A DNA stretch of 64,000 bases from Geodermatophilus amargosae (GTDB lineage: Bacteria; Actinomycetota; Actinomycetes; Mycobacteriales; Geodermatophilaceae), in the NCBI RefSeq assembly GCF_900116515.1, contig NZ_FPBA01000005.1:124001-188000 (forward strand). Reading direction: 5' to 3'. The stretch's first letter is position 1. Each line of letters opens with the position of its first letter. Both the position numbers and the translations under genes were made by a program. This document shows positions 37,416-45,718 of the stretch, one piece after another. Below the pieces are notes generated by a model. It had not been told where the DNA came from, ran no database searches, and saw only the letters and a program-made list of their open reading frames with translations.

Positions 37416-37565
37416 GACCTCGCGGGTGAAGAACGCGCTGCTGTTGGCCATGGTGAGCAGCTCGTCGCGCATCGCGGGGCTGCCGGTACGGGCGAGAGCC
37501 CGGTCGATGGCCCGCCGCGTGCGAGCCGCCTGCCGACGCTGGCGCCAAGTGGTCCCGATGGACAT
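37413..37565 (-). CDS. Small basic protein (50 aa)
   Basis: A 50-residue protein, MSIGTTWRQRRQAARTRRAI followed by DRALARTGSPAMRDELLTMA and NSSAFFTREV. A strong GAGGGAG lies upstream of ATG 37565. The Arg-rich first helix and the conserved-looking SPAMRDELLTMAN suggest a real, widely kept actinobacterial small protein, perhaps nucleic-acid binding. Function unknown. An AT-richer stretch upstream (37600-37680) likely holds its promoter. Confidence 0.7.
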   Translation of the reverse strand: MSIGTTWRQRRQAARTRRAIDRALARTGSPAMRDELLTMANSSAFFTREV

Positions 37566-37702
37566 GTCCGTGTCTCCCTCTTCGGTACGTCTTCGTCCTA
37601 CACCCATAGCAAAGCAGGTGTGGACGTCAATATTCCGAAGGATCGCAGGGACTGTCATGTGATGTCCGACGATCGTTCACCCATCGGAGAGGTCATGCCC
37701 CC

Positions 37703-39385
37703 TCACGCGCGGGTCAGCACCCCCCGCGCCGCGGCCCGTGCCGCCCGCGGGTCGTCGGCGGCCAGCGCGGCGGCCGCGGCGTCCCGGCAGGCGGCGAGGT
37801 CGGCGGTGGCCAGCCGCGCACCGACGCCCGCGACGGCCGATCCGGCGCAGGACAGGGAGGTCACGCCGAGACCGACGAGGACACAGGCGAGCAGCGGGTC
37901 GGCCGCGGCCTCGCCGCAGACGCCCACCGGCTTGCCCGCCCTCCGGCCCGCCGCCGCCGTCGTCTCCACCAGCGCCAGCAGGGCCGGCTGCCAGGGGTCG
38001 GTGAGGTCGGCCAGGTCGGCGGAGAGCCGGTCCGCGGCCAGCGCGTACTGCGACAGGTCGTTGGTGCCGATGGACAGGAAGTCGACGTGCCGCAGCATCC
38101 GGTCGGCCAGCAGCGCTGCCGAGGGGACCTCGACCATCACGCCGGGCACCAGCCCCCGCTCCCGCACGCGCGCGGCGAAGTCCGCGGCCTCGCCCTCGGT
38201 GGCCACCATCGGCGCCATCACCCACGGCGCGGTACCGGTACGGCGGGCGGCCTCGGCGACGGCGTCGAGCTGGCGGTCGAGCAGACCGGGGTCGCGGCGG
38301 GCCACCCGCAGGCCGCGGACGCCGAGCGCCGGGTTGGCCTCCTCGGGCGGCGTCGCGAACTCCAGCGGCTTGTCCGACCCGGCGTCGAGGGTGCGCAGGA
38401 CGACCCGCCGGCCGGCCGCTGCCTCGAGGACGTCGGCGTAGCCGCTCGCCTGTTCCTCGACGGTCGGCTCGGAGGCCCGGCCGAGGAAGGCGAGCTCGGT
38501 GCGGAACAGGCCGACCCCCTCGGCGTGCGCGCGCAGGGCGGCCCGTGTGCCGTCGCCGTCCTGGACGTTGGCCAGCACCGGGACCGCGACGCCGTCGCGG
38601 GTGGTGCCCGGCCCGGCGTACCCGGCCAGCGCCTCGGCGGCCCGGCGCGCGGCGGCGAGCTGGCCGGCGGCCGCCTCCGGGTCGGGGTCGACGGTGACCG
38701 CACCCTCCTCGGCGTCGAGGAGGACCGTCGCGCCGGCGGGGACGGCGTCGAGGCCCTCCACCGCGACCACTAGGGGCAGGCCCAGCTGGCGGGCGATGAT
38801 CGCGGTGTGGCTGGTGGTCCCGCCCAGGCGGGTGGCCAGCCCGACGATCCGCGCGGGGTCCAGGCCGGCGGTGTCGGCGGGGGCGAGGTCGTCGGCGAGC
38901 AGGACCGAGGGCTCCGCCGGCGAGGGGACGCCGGGCTCCCCCTGGCCGGTCAGTTCGGCCACCACGCGGTCGCGGACGTCGCGCACGTCGGTCACCCGCT
39001 CGGCCATCACGCCGCCCAGCGAGGTGAAGACGTCGACGAACTGCTGCGCGGCCTGCACGGTCGCCACGGCGGCGGGGACGCCGGCGGTGATCCGCTGCTC
39101 GACCGCGCCCAGCAGCCCGCGGTCGCGCGCCATCCCGGCGGTCGCCGACAGGACCTCGGCGGTCATCCCCGTCGCGGCCGCGGCACGCTCGGCCAGCCGG
39201 CCGGCGACGGCCTCGGCGGCCGCGGTGAACCGCGCCCGCTCCTCCTCCCGGGCCGTCTCCGGCAGCGGGTCGAACGCCTCGGCGGGCAGGATCACCGCGC
39301 CGGACGGGCGGACGACGGGACCGAGGACCACGCCGGGGACGACCGGCGTCCCGGTGAGCACGGTGCGGGCGGCGGTGGTGGACAT
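37703..39385 (-). CDS. ptsI: PTS enzyme I (phosphoenolpyruvate-protein phosphotransferase)
   Basis: A 560-residue cytosolic enzyme that takes phosphate from PEP and passes it to HPr. The phospho-His motif is LGGTTSHTAIIARQLGLPLV; the PEP-binding barrel shows GVGLFRTELAFLGR, LRTLDAGSDKP, VMVEVPSAALLADRMLRHVD, FLSIGTNDLSQYALAADR and the active-site Cys in KPVGVCGEAAADP. The length matches EI. It is divergent from the fruR-fruK-fruA-ptsH operon with 187 bases between starts, so the general PTS components EI and HPr are both embedded in the fructose locus. Confidence 0.96.
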   Translation of the reverse strand: MSTTAARTVLTGTPVVPGVVLGPVVRPSGAVILPAEAFDPLPETAREEERARFTAAAEAVAGRLAERAAAATGMTAEVLSATAGMARDRGLLGAVEQRITAGVPAAVATVQAAQQFVDVFTSLGGVMAERVTDVRDVRDRVVAELTGQGEPGVPSPAEPSVLLADDLAPADTAGLDPARIVGLATRLGGTTSHTAIIARQLGLPLVVAVEGLDAVPAGATVLLDAEEGAVTVDPDPEAAAGQLAAARRAAEALAGYAGPGTTRDGVAVPVLANVQDGDGTRAALRAHAEGVGLFRTELAFLGRASEPTVEEQASGYADVLEAAAGRRVVLRTLDAGSDKPLEFATPPEEANPALGVRGLRVARRDPGLLDRQLDAVAEAARRTGTAPWVMAPMVATEGEAADFAARVRERGLVPGVMVEVPSAALLADRMLRHVDFLSIGTNDLSQYALAADRLSADLADLTDPWQPALLALVETTAAAGRRAGKPVGVCGEAAADPLLACVLVGLGVTSLSCAGSAVAGVGARLATADLAACRDAAAAALAADDPRAARAAARGVLTRA

Positions 39386-39457
39386 GCGGACCTCACGTCG
39401 GTCGGAGGGATGGCGGGCGCCGGACCTCGTCGTCCGTGACCAGCCTCACCACTTGGT

Positions 39458-39487
39458 GTTGACTTGTCAACGTAATCCACGTAGAAC
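39458..39487 (+). promoter_or_regulatory. fru operon promoter with GTTGAC/GTCAAC palindrome
   Basis: TTGACT at 39459-39464 and TAGAAC at 39482-39487 are 17 bases apart, a good promoter for the fru operon. The -35 box lies inside the perfect 14-base dyad 39458-39471 (GTTGACTTGTCAAC), a likely operator for the DeoR-type regulator, whose family often binds TGTCAA-like sites. The region also serves the divergent ptsI gene. Confidence 0.7.
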
Positions 39488-39572
39488 AACACAGACACAA
39501 GTCCGGTCCCACACGATCGGGCATCTGCCGAGGCCCCGCCGTGGTCTCGCGCACCGACCGAGGGGATGGACG

Positions 39573-40340
39573 GTGTACGCCGAGGAGCGCCAGCAGGCCA
39601 TCGCCACACTCGTCGTCGAGCAGGGGCGGATCGCGGTCACCGCGGTGGCCGACCAGTTCGGTGTCACCACCGAGACGGTGCGCCGGGACCTCGCCACCCT
39701 CGAGCGGGCGGGTGTCCTGCGGCGCGTGCACGGGGGCGCGGTACCCGCCGCGGCGCTCACCCTCGTGGAGACGGCCCTGGCCGAACGCCACGCCACCCAC
39801 GCCGAGGCGAAGCGCAAGATCGCCGCCGCGGCGCTGGACCTGCTGCCCGGCCGCGGCGGCAGCCTGCTGCTCGACGGCGGGAGCACCACGGCGGCCCTGG
39901 CGGACGTGCTGCCGGCCGACCGGACGCTGTTCGTGGCCACCAACTCGGTGCCGATCGCCGCGCGGCTGGCCAACGCCCCGGGCGTCACCCTGCACGTGCT
40001 GGGCGGCCGGGTCCGCGGGCTGACCCAGTGCGCCGTCGGTGAGACGCCGGTGCGGGCGCTGGCCGACCTCCGGGTCGACGTCGCCTTCCTGGGTACGAAC
40101 GGCATCGCCCCCGGCCACGGTCTGACCACCCCGGACGAGGCCGAGGCCTCGGTCAAGCGGGCCATGGTGCGCGCCGGCCAGCGGGTGGTCGTGCTGGCCG
40201 ACAGCAGCAAGCTCGGACGCGAGCACCTGGTCCGTTTCGCCTCCCTCGACGACGTCGACGTGGTCATCACCGACGGCGGGGCCGAACCGGCCGTCCTCGA
40301 CCACCTGGAGGCCTCGGGCGTCGAGGTCGTGGTCGCGTGA
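39573..40340 (+). CDS. DeoR-family regulator of the fructose PTS
   Basis: A 255-residue repressor. The N-terminal HTH reads VYAEERQQAIATLVVEQGRI, VTAVADQFGVTTETVRRDLA, TLERAGVLRRVHGGAV, and the C-terminal sugar-phosphate domain has LLLDGGSTTAALADVL and VVVLADSSKLGREHLVRFA. DeoR-type FruR proteins typically respond to fructose-1-phosphate, made here by the PTS and consumed by FruK. GTG 39573 sits after GAGGGGATGG. Its stop overlaps fruK by four bases. It probably binds the dyad in its own promoter region and controls both divergent transcripts. Confidence 0.92.
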   Translation: MYAEERQQAIATLVVEQGRIAVTAVADQFGVTTETVRRDLATLERAGVLRRVHGGAVPAAALTLVETALAERHATHAEAKRKIAAAALDLLPGRGGSLLLDGGSTTAALADVLPADRTLFVATNSVPIAARLANAPGVTLHVLGGRVRGLTQCAVGETPVRALADLRVDVAFLGTNGIAPGHGLTTPDEAEASVKRAMVRAGQRVVVLADSSKLGREHLVRFASLDDVDVVITDGGAEPAVLDHLEASGVEVVVA

Positions 40341-41362
40341 CCGGCGGCCGCACGCACGGGGGACGGGTCGTCACGCTGACGGCCAACCCCAGCCTCGACC
40401 GGACGCTGGCCCTCCCCGGCCCGCTGGCCCGTGGCGGGGTGGCCCGCCTGGGCGCCAGCTCGACCGAGCCGGGCGGCAAGGGCGTCAACGTCGCGCGGGC
40501 GCTGGCCGCCGCCGGCGCCGACGTCGTCGCCGTGGTCCCGGCCGACCGGACCGACCCGCTGGTCACCGCACTGACCGCGCTCGGGCTGCCGCTGCTCACC
40601 GTGCCCACCGGCACCCCGGTGCGCACCAACTACTCGCTGACCGAGCCCGACGGCACCACCACCAAGCTCAACGAGCCGGGGACGGCCCTCGACGAGGACA
40701 CCCGGGCCGCGCTCGGGGCCGTGCTGACCGGGGCCGCGGCCGAGGCCCGCTGGGTGGTGCTCTCCGGCTCCCTGCCGCCCGACACGCCCGCGGACTGGTA
40801 CGCCGAGCTGGTCCGGGCGGTCCGGCCCACCGGCGCCCGCGTCGCGGTCGACACCTCCGAGGCGCCGCTGCGCGCACTGCTCGCCGCCGGGCCCGACGCG
40901 GCGCCGGACCTGCTCAAGCCCAACGCCGAGGAGCTCGCCCAGGTCGCCGGCACCACGGAGGCCGCGCTCCTGGCCGACCCGGCCGCACTGCGCGCCGCGG
41001 TCCGGTCGCTGCACGCCGGGGGCGTCGCCGAGGTGCTGCTGACCCTCGGTGGCGACGGCGCCGTGCTGTCCACGGCCGACGGCGTCTGGTCGGCACGCGC
41101 GCCGCGCACCACCGTCCGCAGCACCGTCGGCGCCGGTGACTCGAGCCTGGCCGGCCACCTGCTCGCCGACCTGGCCGGCGCCCCGCCCGCCGAGCGGCTG
41201 CAGCGCGCGGTCGCCACCGGCTCGGCCGCCGCCGCGCTGCCGGGGTCCGCGGTGCCGGTGCCGCACCAGGTCGACCCGGCCGCCGTCGTCGTGGCGCCCG
41301 GCCTGTCCGGGCTCGCGCCCTCCCCCGATCCCGTCGCGGCCGCCGGCCGCGACGTCCCCTGA
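40337..41362 (+). CDS. fruK: 1-phosphofructokinase
   Basis: A 341-residue PfkB-family kinase that converts fructose-1-phosphate to fructose-1,6-bisphosphate. Motifs: VVTLTANPSLDRTLALPGPL, EPGGKGVNVARALAAAGADV, LSGSLPPDTPADWY, and the C-terminal STVGAGDSSLAGHLLA with the catalytic Asp. TANPxLD and GGKGxNVA distinguish FruK from ribokinases. The GTG overlaps the regulator stop (GTGA). It is followed after 18 bases by fruA. Confidence 0.94.
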   Translation: MTGGRTHGGRVVTLTANPSLDRTLALPGPLARGGVARLGASSTEPGGKGVNVARALAAAGADVVAVVPADRTDPLVTALTALGLPLLTVPTGTPVRTNYSLTEPDGTTTKLNEPGTALDEDTRAALGAVLTGAAAEARWVVLSGSLPPDTPADWYAELVRAVRPTGARVAVDTSEAPLRALLAAGPDAAPDLLKPNAEELAQVAGTTEAALLADPAALRAAVRSLHAGGVAEVLLTLGGDGAVLSTADGVWSARAPRTTVRSTVGAGDSSLAGHLLADLAGAPPAERLQRAVATGSAAAALPGSAVPVPHQVDPAAVVVAPGLSGLAPSPDPVAAAGRDVP

Positions 41363-41380
41363 CGCCCCGGAAGGTCCGTC

Positions 41381-43513
41381 ATGACCGCACTCATCTCCCC
41401 CGAGCTGGTCGTCCTCGACGCCGACCTGGGCTCCGACAAGGCCGCGGTGGTCCGCCGGCTGGCGGGCCTGGTCGCCGACGCGGGCCGTGCCACGGGCGCC
41501 GATGCCCTGGCCGGTGACGCGCTGGCCCGTGAGGCCCAGGCCGCCACCGGCCTGCCCGGCGGCATCGCGATCCCGCACTGCCGGTCGGCCGCGGTGACGC
41601 AGGCGTCGCTGGCCTTCGCCCGCCTGGAGCCCCGGGTCGACTTCGGCGCTGCCGACGGACCCGCCGACCTGGTCTTCCTCATCGCCGCCCCCGCGGCCGG
41701 CGACGCCGACCACCTCACGCTGCTGTCCGCGCTGGCCCGCGCCCTGGTCCGGCCGGACTTCGTCGCCTCGCTGCGGGCCGCGGGCTCGGCGCAGGACGTC
41801 GTCGCACTGGTCGAGGAGGTCGTCTCCCCCAAGCCGGCCACCGGTGCGACCGCGGCGACCTCGGTCCCCTCGCCCGCGAGCTCCCCGGCGGCCGCCGAGC
41901 CCGCGGCCGGATCCGCTGCCGCCGCTCCGGCCCGCCGCCGCCTGATCGCCGTCAGCGCCTGCCCCACCGGCATCGCGCACACCTACATGGCCGCGGACAA
42001 GCTCGCCGCCGCCGCGCAGGCCGAGGGCGTCGACCTCGTCGTCGAGACGCAGGGCTCCTCGGGCTCCACCCCGCTGGACCCGGCGCTCATCCGCGACGCC
42101 GAAGCGGTCATCTTCGCCGTCGACGTGGGTGTCAGGGACCAGGACCGGTTCGCCGGGAAGCCGGTGATCCAGTCGGGGACGAAGCGGGCCATCAACGAGC
42201 CCGAGGTGATGATCCGCGAGGCGCTCGCGGCCGCCGACGACCCCCACTCCCGCAAGGTGGCGGGCAGCGGCGCCGCGGCTGCCGCGTCCACCTCCGGCGG
42301 CGGCGGCAGGCCGGGCACCGGCGCCGAGGTCCGCCGCTGGCTGCTCACCGGCGTCAGCTACATGATCCCGTTCGTCGCGGCGGGCGGCCTGCTCATCGCG
42401 CTGAGCTTCCTGCTGGGCGGCTACCGGATCGTCACCGGCAACCCCGACGTCGAGGGCCAGAACTACGCGCTGAGCTGGGTGCTGAGCAACTCGCTGTTCG
42501 ACCTGCCCAGCGCGCCGGGCATCGAGGGCCTCAACGACGGCCTCCTCGGCTACCTCGGCGCGGTGTGCGCGGTCCTCGGCCAGGCGGCGTTCGGCTTCCT
42601 GGTGCCGGCGCTGGCCGGCTACATCGCCTACGCGATCGCCGACCGTCCGGGCATCGTCCCCGGTTTCGTCGTCGGCGCCGTGTCCGGCAGCGTGGGCGCG
42701 GGCTTCATCGGCGGTCTCGTCGGCGGTGTGATCGCCGGCTTCGCCGCCCGGTGGATCGCCTCCTGGAAGCTGCCGACCGGTGTCCGCGGGCTCCAGCCGG
42801 TCGTGATCATCCCGCTGCTGGCCACCGTCATCTCCAGCGGCCTGATGGCCGTGGTCCTCGGCCGCCCACTGGCCGCGGCGCTCTCGGGGCTGGGCAACTG
42901 GCTCAACGGCCTGACCGGCACCTCGGCGGTGCTGCTCGGGATCATCCTCGGCCTGATGATGTGCTTCGACCTCGGCGGCCCGGTGAACAAGGCGGCCTAC
43001 GTCTTCGCCACCACGGGCCTGGCCGCGGGCAGCGGCGCCCCGCTGGTCATCATGGCCACGGTCATGGCCGCGGGCATGGTCCCGCCGCTGGCGATGGCGC
43101 TGAGCACCGCCGTCCGGCCCCGGCTCTACACCCCGGCCGAGCGGGACCAGGGCAAGGCGGCCTGGCTGCTCGGTGCCTCGTTCATCTCCGAGGGGGCCAT
43201 CCCGTTCGCCGCGGCCGACCCGTTCCGCGTCATCCCCTCGATGATGCTCGGCGGGGCCACCACCGGCGCGATCGTCGCGGCCAGCGGCGTCGAACTGCGG
43301 GCCCCGCACGGCGGCATCTTCGTGCTCTTCGCGATGAACGGGGTGCTGATGTTCCTCGTCGCCCTGCTCGTCGGCACGGTCGTCGGCGCGCTCGCGGTCA
43401 CCGTCGCCAAGAGCATCGGCCGGAAGAAGGCCGACGAGGTGCCCGAGGACGCCGTCGACCTCGCCCACGCCCACAACCCGGCTCCCGCCGTCAGCGCGCC
43501 CGCGCGCGTCTGA
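41381..43513 (+). CDS. fruA: Fructose-specific PTS enzyme II, EIIA-EIIB-EIIC fusion
   Basis: A 710-residue membrane transporter that imports fructose and releases fructose-1-phosphate. Order: EIIA (residues 1-150, phospho-His in GGIAIPHCRS near 65), Ala/Pro linker, EIIB (about 185-290, phospho-Cys in AVSACPTGIAHTYMAADKLA), linker, then EIIC with about nine membrane segments, including SYMIPFVAAGGLLIALSFLL and LGIILGLMMCFDLGGPVNKA. The A-B-C order and GGxYR motif match FruA of actinobacteria. It takes phosphate from HPr, encoded 51 bases downstream. Confidence 0.96.
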   Translation: MTALISPELVVLDADLGSDKAAVVRRLAGLVADAGRATGADALAGDALAREAQAATGLPGGIAIPHCRSAAVTQASLAFARLEPRVDFGAADGPADLVFLIAAPAAGDADHLTLLSALARALVRPDFVASLRAAGSAQDVVALVEEVVSPKPATGATAATSVPSPASSPAAAEPAAGSAAAAPARRRLIAVSACPTGIAHTYMAADKLAAAAQAEGVDLVVETQGSSGSTPLDPALIRDAEAVIFAVDVGVRDQDRFAGKPVIQSGTKRAINEPEVMIREALAAADDPHSRKVAGSGAAAAASTSGGGGRPGTGAEVRRWLLTGVSYMIPFVAAGGLLIALSFLLGGYRIVTGNPDVEGQNYALSWVLSNSLFDLPSAPGIEGLNDGLLGYLGAVCAVLGQAAFGFLVPALAGYIAYAIADRPGIVPGFVVGAVSGSVGAGFIGGLVGGVIAGFAARWIASWKLPTGVRGLQPVVIIPLLATVISSGLMAVVLGRPLAAALSGLGNWLNGLTGTSAVLLGIILGLMMCFDLGGPVNKAAYVFATTGLAAGSGAPLVIMATVMAAGMVPPLAMALSTAVRPRLYTPAERDQGKAAWLLGASFISEGAIPFAAADPFRVIPSMMLGGATTGAIVAASGVELRAPHGGIFVLFAMNGVLMFLVALLVGTVVGALAVTVAKSIGRKKADEVPEDAVDLAHAHNPAPAVSAPARV

Positions 43514-43564
43514 CACGGCAGGCTCGACCCCGTCCACCCACCCCGAGCAGCGAGGACACCGCCC

Positions 43565-43825
43565 ATGCCCACTCAGACCGTCACCGTCGGCTCCCGGGTC
43601 GGCCTGCACGCCCGCCCGGCCGCGCTCATCGCCGAGGCCGTGGGCAAGGCCGGCGTCCCGGTCACCCTGGCCACGCCCGGCGGCAACCCCGTCGACGCCG
43701 GCTCGCCGCTGATGATCATGACGCTCGGTGCCCAAAAGGGCGCCGAGGTCACCGTCACCAGTGACGACGCCGCCGTGGTCGAGCAGATCGCGGGCCTGGT
43801 GGCCGCCGACCTCGACGCGGAGTAG
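43565..43825 (+). CDS. ptsH: Phosphocarrier protein HPr
   Basis: An 86-residue cytosolic phosphocarrier. The active site is His15 in SRVGLHARPAALIAEAV. The Ser46-type regulatory region reads NPVDAGSPLMIMTLGAQKG, but the position of the regulatory serine used by HPr kinase in Firmicutes is not clearly kept, as expected for actinobacteria. It shuttles phosphate from EI (ptsI, divergent) to FruA EIIA. It is the last gene of the fru operon and is followed by a large palindromic terminator. Confidence 0.96.
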   Translation: MPTQTVTVGSRVGLHARPAALIAEAVGKAGVPVTLATPGGNPVDAGSPLMIMTLGAQKGAEVTVTSDDAAVVEQIAGLVAADLDAE

Positions 43826-43831
43826 CACCCG

Positions 43832-43863
43832 CAGGCGGCAGAGACGCCCGTTCCTGCCGCCTG
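43832..43863 (+). terminator. First hairpin after ptsH
   Basis: Arms CAGGCGGCA (43832-43840) and TGCCGCCTG (43855-43863) around a 14-base loop lie 7 bases after the ptsH stop. It precedes a much larger palindrome. Confidence 0.7.
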
Positions 43864-43867
43864 ACCG

Positions 43868-43923
43868 CACAGACGACGGCGCCCGTCCCCTCCGGCCGGA
43901 GGGGACGGGCGCCGTCGTCTGTG
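43868..43923. terminator. Perfect 56-bp palindrome between ptsH and the convergent SRPBCC gene
   Basis: Bases 43868-43895 are the exact reverse complement of 43896-43923, with no spacer. In RNA this gives a hairpin of over 25 base pairs from either strand, so it can terminate both convergent units. Repeat copy B begins three bases later. Confidence 0.85.
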
Positions 43924-43926
43924 TTC

Positions 43927-43988
43927 GGCCTCGCTGCGGGGACCCGCCCCGAGCTTGCGAGGAGTGGGGGCAGCGAGGTCCTCGCTCA
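43927..43988 (-). repeat. Structured stop-codon-abutting repeat, copy B
   Basis: Arms 43927-43937 and 43970-43980 pair over eleven positions (one G-T). The centre holds CCCGAGCTTGCGAGGAG and the flank GGTCCTCGCTCA ends in the stop codon (TCA) of the SRPBCC gene. It shares centre and flank with copies A and C but not arm sequence. Confidence 0.82.
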
Positions 43989-44453
43989 GGCCTGGTCGGG
44001 GCGCGGGACGTCGCCGCGCCAGGCGCCGGTCTCGGTGCCACGGCTCTCGATGAACTCCTTGAACCGCTTGGCGTCGGCCTTGACCTGGCGGTCGTCGAAG
44101 CCGAGCGCGGCACCGGCCTTCTCGACGAGCCCGGTGGGCTCCCAGTCGATCTGGATCATGACGCGGGTCTTGGTGTCGTCGAGGCGGTGGAAGGTGACGA
44201 CCCCGGCGTGCTTGGCGTCGCCGCCGGTGCTCGTCCAGGCCACCCGCTCCTCGACGTGCTGCTCGGTGATCTCGGCGTCGAACTCACGCTTCACACCGTC
44301 GATGTTGGTGACCCAGTGCGTGTGCGTGTCGTCGATCTGCGTGATGCGCTCGACGCCGCCCATGAACTGGGGGAAGGACTCGAACTGCGTCCACTGGTCG
44401 TAGGCGACCCGGATCGGGACGTCGACGTCGACGGACTGCTGCACGCTCGCCAC
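43986..44453 (-). CDS. SRPBCC-family (polyketide cyclase/START-like) protein
   Basis: A 155-residue protein: ASVQQSVDVDVPIRVAYDQW, TQFESFPQFMGGVERITQID, DTHTHWVTNIDGVKREFDAE and VAWTSTGGDAKHAGVVTFHR fit the SRPBCC hydrophobic-cavity fold (Polyketide_cyc2 group). These small proteins bind lipids or hydrophobic ligands; no enzymatic function can be assigned. GTG 44453 is preceded by AGAGGAG. It follows the AGE epimerase gene by 79 bases on the same strand and its stop is embedded in repeat copy B. Confidence 0.85.
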   Translation of the reverse strand: MASVQQSVDVDVPIRVAYDQWTQFESFPQFMGGVERITQIDDTHTHWVTNIDGVKREFDAEITEQHVEERVAWTSTGGDAKHAGVVTFHRLDDTKTRVMIQIDWEPTGLVEKAGAALGFDDRQVKADAKRFKEFIESRGTETGAWRGDVPRPDQA

Positions 44454-44532
44454 GGGAACGCTCCTCTTGGCTCGGGGTGTCGTTGCGGTCCTCGCGCCCC
44501 TACCCCGGGTCGCTGGAGGGGACACACCCGGG

Positions 44533-45714
44533 TCAGCGCAGCGCCAGGGCCACGCTCCCCCGCACCGGCGCGCTCTCCAGCAGCAGCATCTGCGCCAGGT
44601 GGTAGGCGTCGGGCTGCCCGGCCCACGTGCCGGTGGCCACCTCGCCCGACGGCGTCAGCTCGTGGTGCCAGCTGCCGGTGGAGGGGTCGGCGAAGCGCTC
44701 CTCGCCGTGTGCCCGCCAGGCCGCGGCCAGGTCGGCGTAGCGGTCCTCGCCGGTGACCGCGCCGAGCACGGCGGCCGCCGCGACCGCCTCGCACAGCACC
44801 CAGTGCATCCGCGCCGTCACCACGGGACGGTCGTCCCAGTCGAGCGTGTACGGGAAGCCCGGCGTCCCGTCGGCCGCCCACCCGCGCCCGGCCGCGGCGT
44901 CAAACAGCCCGACGGCGTCGTCGAGCAGCCAGCCGGGTGCGGCGTCGCCGAGCGCGGCGCGCAGGTGCAGGCACAGGCGGGCCCACTCGAACTGGTGCCC
45001 GACGGTGACGCCGTAGGGCCGGAACGGGTCGGCCGGCCGGTCGCGGTTGTGCTCGGGCAGCGGCGTCCACGCGGCGTCGAAGTGCTCGGGCAGCCGCCAG
45101 TCCCGCTCCCGGGCCCAGCCGTGCACGATCCGCTCGGTGCTGCGCAGCGCGTGCCGCCGCAGCCGGACGGCGTCCTCCTCGGCGCCGCCGGCCAGGGACA
45201 GGGCGTCGGCCGCGGCCAGCGTGGCCTCGACGCCGTGCATGTTGGCGTTGGCGCCGCGGTAGTCCGACAGCCGCGACCAGTCCGCGCTCCACTCTTCCAC
45301 GGCGAGGCCCTCGGCGTCGTCCCAGAAGTGCGCGTCCCACACGGCCAGCGCCTCGTCCAGCAGCGCCCGCCCGCCCGGGACACCCGCCACCGTCGTCGTC
45401 GCCCCGGCGAGGACGGCGAACGCGTGCACGTACGCGCTCTTGGTGTCGTCGTCCTCGGCCGCGCGCCAGCCGCCGGAGACGCCGTCGTGCAGCGGCCCCT
45501 CCCGCAGGGCGGCGACGCCGGAACGGGCCAGCTCGTCCGCCCCCGGCCGGCCCACCAGCTGCGCCAGCGCGAAGACGTGCGTCATCCGGGCGACGATCCA
45601 GGTCTCCTGCGGCCGGTCCGGCAGCACCGCGCCGTCGGCGCCGAGGTAGCCGAAGCCGCCGCCGGGTACCCAGGAGCGCTCGGCGAACGTGAGCAGCCGG
45701 TCGAGGTCGGTCAT
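44533..45714 (-). CDS. AGE-family N-acylglucosamine 2-epimerase / mannose isomerase
   Basis: A 393-residue (alpha/alpha)6-barrel sugar isomerase. Family motifs: RPQETWIVARMTHVFALAQL, ALAVWDAHFWDDAEGLAVEE, GANANMHGVEATLAAADA, YGVTVGHQFEWARLCLHLR with a catalytic His, and SWHHELTPSGE. The absence of an obvious nucleotide site and the aromatic-rich cavity fit mannose/fructose isomerase (YihS/ManI type) rather than N-acylglucosamine epimerase. It starts 4 bases after the response-regulator stop, so it is co-transcribed with the two-component pair. The link to fructose metabolism nearby is suggestive only. Confidence 0.87.
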   Translation of the reverse strand: MTDLDRLLTFAERSWVPGGGFGYLGADGAVLPDRPQETWIVARMTHVFALAQLVGRPGADELARSGVAALREGPLHDGVSGGWRAAEDDDTKSAYVHAFAVLAGATTTVAGVPGGRALLDEALAVWDAHFWDDAEGLAVEEWSADWSRLSDYRGANANMHGVEATLAAADALSLAGGAEEDAVRLRRHALRSTERIVHGWARERDWRLPEHFDAAWTPLPEHNRDRPADPFRPYGVTVGHQFEWARLCLHLRAALGDAAPGWLLDDAVGLFDAAAGRGWAADGTPGFPYTLDWDDRPVVTARMHWVLCEAVAAAAVLGAVTGEDRYADLAAAWRAHGEERFADPSTGSWHHELTPSGEVATGTWAGQPDAYHLAQMLLLESAPVRGSVALALR

Positions 45715-45718
45715 GCGG

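Noticed and set aside
39467-44113. A 1,500-codon minus-strand open frame across the fructose locus
   Set aside because: It is a GC-driven shadow of fruK, fruA and ptsH; composition is Gly/Arg/Asp-rich without domains.
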